Shown: positions 61,124 to 64,000 of the stretch, in pieces | Position numbering within the stretch: the stretch's first letter is position 1 | How the letters are laid out: every line of letters starts with the position of its first letter | Source of the DNA: Haloarcula rubra | GTDB lineage: Archaea; Halobacteriota; Halobacteria; Halobacteriales; Haloarculaceae | DNA length: 64,000 bases | Assembly: GCF_019599465.1 (NCBI RefSeq) | Contig: NZ_RKLR01000001.1 | Span: 186,001 to 250,000 of the forward strand | Direction: 5' to 3' | Program-made: the position numbers and the translations under genes | Notes under the pieces: generated by a model | Databases searched by the model: none | Told to the model about the DNA's origin: nothing | Seen by the model: the letters and a program-made list of their open reading frames with translations, nothing else

Positions 61124-62314
61124 ATGGGTGCGCTTGCCGACCTGCGGGTGCTCGACCTGACGCAGGTCCTGTCCGGACCGTACTGCACGATGTTGCTCGC
61201 GGACATGGGCGCGGACGTCGTAAAAGTCGAGCGACCCGGCGGCGACATGATTCGCTCGAACCCGCCCTTCGTCGACGACCCCGAGGCGGAGGCCTACGGC
61301 GGGTACTTCCAGAGCGTCAACCGCGGCAAGCGCTCGCTGGAACTCGACCTGCGGACCGACGAGGACCGCGAGGCGTTCCTCTCGCTGGTCGACCGCGCGG
61401 ACGTCGTCGTCGAGAACTTCAAAGCCGGGACGATGGAGAAGTTCGACCTCGGCTACGAGACCCTGCGCGAGCGGAACTCCCAGCTAATCTACTCCTCGAT
61501 TCGGGGCTTCGGCGACCCCCGAACCGGCGAGACGCACCGACAGGGCCAGCCCTCCTTCGACCTCATCGCACAGGCGTTGGGCGGCGTCATGGAGATAACC
61601 GGCCCCGAGGACGGCCCGCCGACGAAAGTGGGGCCGGGCGTCGGCGACATCTTCACCGCGGCGCTGAACGCCGTCGGCATCCTCGCGGCCGTCCACCACC
61701 GCGAGCGAACCGGCGAGGGCCAGTACGTCGACACGGCGATGTACGACGCGATGGTGTCGCTGGCCGAGCGGACCGTCTACCAGTACTCCTGTGACGGGGA
61801 GGCACCGACCCGGCAGGGCAACTCCCACCCGACGCTGTTCCCCTACGACGCCTTCGAGGCGGCGGACGGTTACGTCGTCGTCGCCGCGTTCAACGACCGC
61901 CACTGGCAGACGCTGTGCGAGGCGATGGACCGACCGGACCTCGCCGCCGACTACCCGGAGACGCCGGACAGACTCCGCAACCGCGAGGCGTTGCGCGCCG
62001 AGATAGCCGACTGGACGCGCCAGCAGACGACCGACGAACTCGTGGCGCGACTCGACGGGCGCGTCCCGGCGGCACCCGTCCAAGACGCGAGTGACGTCTT
62101 CGCTGACTCGCACGTCCGAGACCGGGAGATGCTCGCCGACATCTCCCAACCGGGCGTGGACGACGAGATGACCGTCGCCGGCAGTCCCATCAAGATGACC
62201 GAGACGAACCCCCGGCCCCGCGGCCGTGCCCCCCTGCTGGACGAACACCGGGAGGAACTGCTCGGCGACGAGGAACCGACGAGCGACCGCCAACCCGCGG
62301 AAAGCGACGACTAA
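61124..62314 (+). CDS. mct: Succinyl-CoA:mesaconate CoA-transferase
   Basis: A 396-residue class III (Frc/CaiB) CoA-transferase. LRVLDLTQVLSGPYCTMLLADMGADVVKVE is the signature start. Asp175 in GVGDIFTAALNAVG is where the acyl-enzyme Asp of formyl-CoA transferases lies. It moves CoA from succinyl-CoA to mesaconate. ATG 61124 is chosen over 61097, as the earlier one overlaps a TATA-like box and adds a non-family tail (MPSPSVRLD). Confidence 0.92.
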   Translation: MGALADLRVLDLTQVLSGPYCTMLLADMGADVVKVERPGGDMIRSNPPFVDDPEAEAYGGYFQSVNRGKRSLELDLRTDEDREAFLSLVDRADVVVENFKAGTMEKFDLGYETLRERNSQLIYSSIRGFGDPRTGETHRQGQPSFDLIAQALGGVMEITGPEDGPPTKVGPGVGDIFTAALNAVGILAAVHHRERTGEGQYVDTAMYDAMVSLAERTVYQYSCDGEAPTRQGNSHPTLFPYDAFEAADGYVVVAAFNDRHWQTLCEAMDRPDLAADYPETPDRLRNREALRAEIADWTRQQTTDELVARLDGRVPAAPVQDASDVFADSHVRDREMLADISQPGVDDEMTVAGSPIKMTETNPRPRGRAPLLDEHREELLGDEEPTSDRQPAESDD

Positions 62315-62363
62315 CCGCGTTCAGACTCCATACTTTACTGTCCGGCGGGAGTGCCGACGGCCG

Positions 62364-62576
62364 ATGCTCGTCGAGGCCGCACTGTTCGTCTCCGGACTCG
62401 CCGCCCTCGTCGTCGGTGCCGACCGCGCCGTCACCGCCGCCATCGTGCCCTCGCTGTGGTACATGCTCGGCGTCTCCATCGCCGTCCTCGCGCTGTTCTA
62501 CTGGCGACGGGGTATCGACCGGCGTGCGGCCGTCGTCTGTCTGGCGCTGTACCTCCCGAGTTTCGCCCTCGTGTGA
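62364..62576 (+). CDS. Small two-helix membrane protein
   Basis: A 70-residue protein with helices at about 5-28 (LFVSGLAALVVGADRAVTAAIV) and 31-47, a short WRRGIDRRAAVV loop, and a third short hydrophobic end. No family recognised. It lies 49 bases after mct on the same strand. Confidence 0.5.
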   Translation: MLVEAALFVSGLAALVVGADRAVTAAIVPSLWYMLGVSIAVLALFYWRRGIDRRAAVVCLALYLPSFALV

Positions 62577-62661
62577 GTGCCGTTACCGGTACACTTCCGT
62601 CGATTACAACGTTTGATACTGTGAGGCGAGCGCTTTTCTCCGACTAGGTTTCCCATCTCGT

Positions 62662-64000
62662 ATGGCCGATGCGAACGTGAGTTCCGGCGACGCGCTCGTC
62701 CGGGGTTCCAAGTGGGAGCAAGCGCTCCGTGATTTCGTCAAGTACACGCCGAGCGGCGATTCGATTCCCGAAGAGACGTGGCGGGCCCGCCACCGGAAGA
62801 TTATCTTCCTCGTGCTCGCTCACGTGCCGTTCCTCTTCGCTCTCGGGATGTTCGAGGGGACCGAGTCGCTCGTCACGGGGGCGACGGTGCCGTCGATTCC
62901 ACTGGGGACCGTCCTGTTCGAACTGGGCGTCGTGGTCGCACTCGTCGCCGCCGCCAGCGTGTCGCGGCTACCACTCCGGGTTCGGACGGCACTCGCGACG
63001 ACGGGGCTCCTGTCGTGTTCGGTCGTCCTCGTCCACTTCTCGGGCGGGTTCATCGAGGCGCACTTCCACTTCTTCGTCGGGATGGCCGTCGTCGCCGTCT
63101 ACGAAGACTGGGTCCCGTTCGCGCTGGGCATCGGCTACGTCGTGCTCACGCACGGCGTCTTCGGGATGATAAATCCCAGCCGCGTCTACAACCACACGGC
63201 CGCTATCGACAACCCGTGGGTCTGGGGGCTCATCCACGGCGTGTTCGTCCTCGCGCTCGCCATGGCGCTGATGGCACACTGGTACTCGACCGAGCGGTCG
63301 CGCGAAGAAGCGGCCGAACAGTTAGCGCAGGCACGAGCGAAGAGCGAGGAGATCGCCGACCTCGAGGCGAAGCAGGCCGAGATAGAGGAGGCCAGAGCCG
63401 AGGCCGAGGAGCTGAAGGCCGAGGCCGAGGCGAAACAGCGAGCGGTCGAGGAGGCCAACCAGCACCTCGAAGCGACGGCCGACGCCTACAGCGAGACCAT
63501 GGCGCGGGCCGCCGAGGGCGACCTCGGCGTCAGGTTGGACGCCGACAGCGAGAGCGACGCCATGACCCAGATCGCCGCGTCGTTCAACGAGATGATGGAC
63601 GAGACGGAGTCGGCGATGCGGGAGATTCAGTCGTTCGCAGAGGAGGTCACGGCCACGACGACGGAGGCGAGTGCGGGCACCGGCGAAGCGAAGCAGGCCA
63701 GCGAGGAGGTGAGCCGGGCGATTCAGGAGATAGCCGCCGGCGCGAGCGACCAGCGGGAGATGCTCGAGACCGTCTCGGGGGAGATGACCGACCTCTCGGC
63801 GACCGTCGAGGAAGTCGCGGCGTCGGCCGAGACCGTCGCCGAGCGGTCCCGCGAGACGACCGAAATCGCGGAGTCGGGCGAGTCGACGGCTCGACGGGCC
63901 ATCGAGGACTCGCGGGAGGTGCAGTCGGCCATCGACGCGACGGTCGACAGCGTCGAGGTGCTGGACGACCAGATGGCCGAAATCGGCGACATCGTGGAAC
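62662..64000 (+). CDS. Membrane-bound methyl-accepting transducer (partial at window end)
   Basis: At least 446 residues, cut by the window edge. Residues 45-210 hold about six transmembrane helices, with GGFIEAHFHFFVGMAVVAVYEDWVPF, a His-rich helix also seen in bacterial sensors of unknown ligand. A charged coiled coil (210-285), a HAMP-like part with MARAAEGDLGVRLDADSES, and the first half of the methyl-accepting domain follow. It should pass a membrane or extracellular cue to CheA. The tip and C-terminus lie beyond the edge. Confidence 0.88.
   Translation, partial: MADANVSSGDALVRGSKWEQALRDFVKYTPSGDSIPEETWRARHRKIIFLVLAHVPFLFALGMFEGTESLVTGATVPSIPLGTVLFELGVVVALVAAASVSRLPLRVRTALATTGLLSCSVVLVHFSGGFIEAHFHFFVGMAVVAVYEDWVPFALGIGYVVLTHGVFGMINPSRVYNHTAAIDNPWVWGLIHGVFVLALAMALMAHWYSTERSREEAAEQLAQARAKSEEIADLEAKQAEIEEARAEAEELKAEAEAKQRAVEEANQHLEATADAYSETMARAAEGDLGVRLDADSESDAMTQIAASFNEMMDETESAMREIQSFAEEVTATTTEASAGTGEAKQASEEVSRAIQEIAAGASDQREMLETVSGEMTDLSATVEEVAASAETVAERSRETTEIAESGESTARRAIEDSREVQSAIDATVDSVEVLDDQMAEIGDIVE

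Noticed and set aside
63360-63480. Repeat-like GAGGCCGAGG strings
   Set aside because: They encode the Ala/Glu coiled coil of the transducer and are a coding-sequence effect, not a DNA repeat.
1-64000. CRISPR arrays, insertion sequences, proviral or plasmid-type genes
   Set aside because: No spaced direct repeats, transposase, integrase, capsid or replication genes were seen.

Overview
This window comes from a halophilic archaeon (class Halobacteria). The genome is GC-rich and the proteins are strongly acidic. Many genes have a TATA-like box about 27 bases before the start codon, as expected for leaderless transcripts, and the gene set is haloarchaeal (halocyanin, geranylgeranyl reductase, PGF-type surface protein, FtsZ1, SecE/Spt5, transducers). 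A complete methylaspartate-cycle cluster points to a Haloarcula-like member of the order. I found no rRNA, tRNA, CRISPR array, transposase or clear provirus, and no gene-free stretch longer than 300 bases.

Layout. 1-3.3 kb: acyl-CoA and 3-hydroxyacyl-CoA dehydrogenases and fructose-1,6-bisphosphatase. 3.3-5.2 kb: a surface glycoprotein-like protein with PKD, CARDB and PGF-pre-PGF-like parts. 5.3-16 kb: a carboxyltransferase with an N-terminal extension, a molbindin-like protein, a CPBP-type membrane protein, a MaoC-like hydratase divergent from a CitE-like lyase, glutamate dehydrogenase, a small flavoprotein, an EamA transporter, a RIO-like kinase and a second acyl-CoA dehydrogenase. 16-21.5 kb: stress and housekeeping genes (two UspA, RtcB, a DoxX pair, peroxiredoxin, GNAT, endonuclease III). 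21.6-28 kb: a cytochrome b6-like quinol-oxidising complex cluster with membrane-anchored halocyanin, Rieske protein, split cytochrome b and six accessory proteins of unknown function. 28-36 kb: an NAD-kinase-like pseudoenzyme, geranylgeranyl reductase, an unknown protein with a DDxxD-type motif, photolyase, 2-oxoacid:ferredoxin oxidoreductase and an FAD reductase. 36-41 kb: small redox and regulatory genes and a Tat-exported alpha-amylase. 40.7-45 kb: a pabB-pabA-pabC operon and aroE. 45-54 kb: a CaCA antiporter, D-aminoacyl-tRNA deacylase, ftsZ1, a soluble transducer, secE, spt5, a C2H2 zinc protein, a PHP protein and CinA. 54.5-62.3 kb: an aminotransferase and the methylaspartate-cycle operon with a divergent CoA-transferase gene. 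62.7 kb to the end: a membrane transducer cut by the window edge.

How the genes work together. GlmS/GlmE convert glutamate to methylaspartate. Mal deaminates it to mesaconate, Mct makes mesaconyl-CoA, Mch hydrates it to beta-methylmalyl-CoA, and CitE1 cleaves this to glyoxylate and propionyl-CoA. Glutamate dehydrogenase (9.7 kb) can supply glutamate, and the carboxyltransferase (5.3 kb) may act on propionyl-CoA. The acyl-CoA dehydrogenases, hydroxyacyl-CoA dehydrogenase and MaoC protein would feed acetyl-CoA into this cycle. Ferredoxin-linked 2-oxoacid oxidation and the b6-like complex with halocyanin handle the electrons.

The methylaspartate cycle is already described. The least explained material is the accessory set around the b6-like complex, the DDxxD protein, the NAD-kinase pseudoenzyme, the extension on the carboxyltransferase, and several palindromic or repeated promoter elements.
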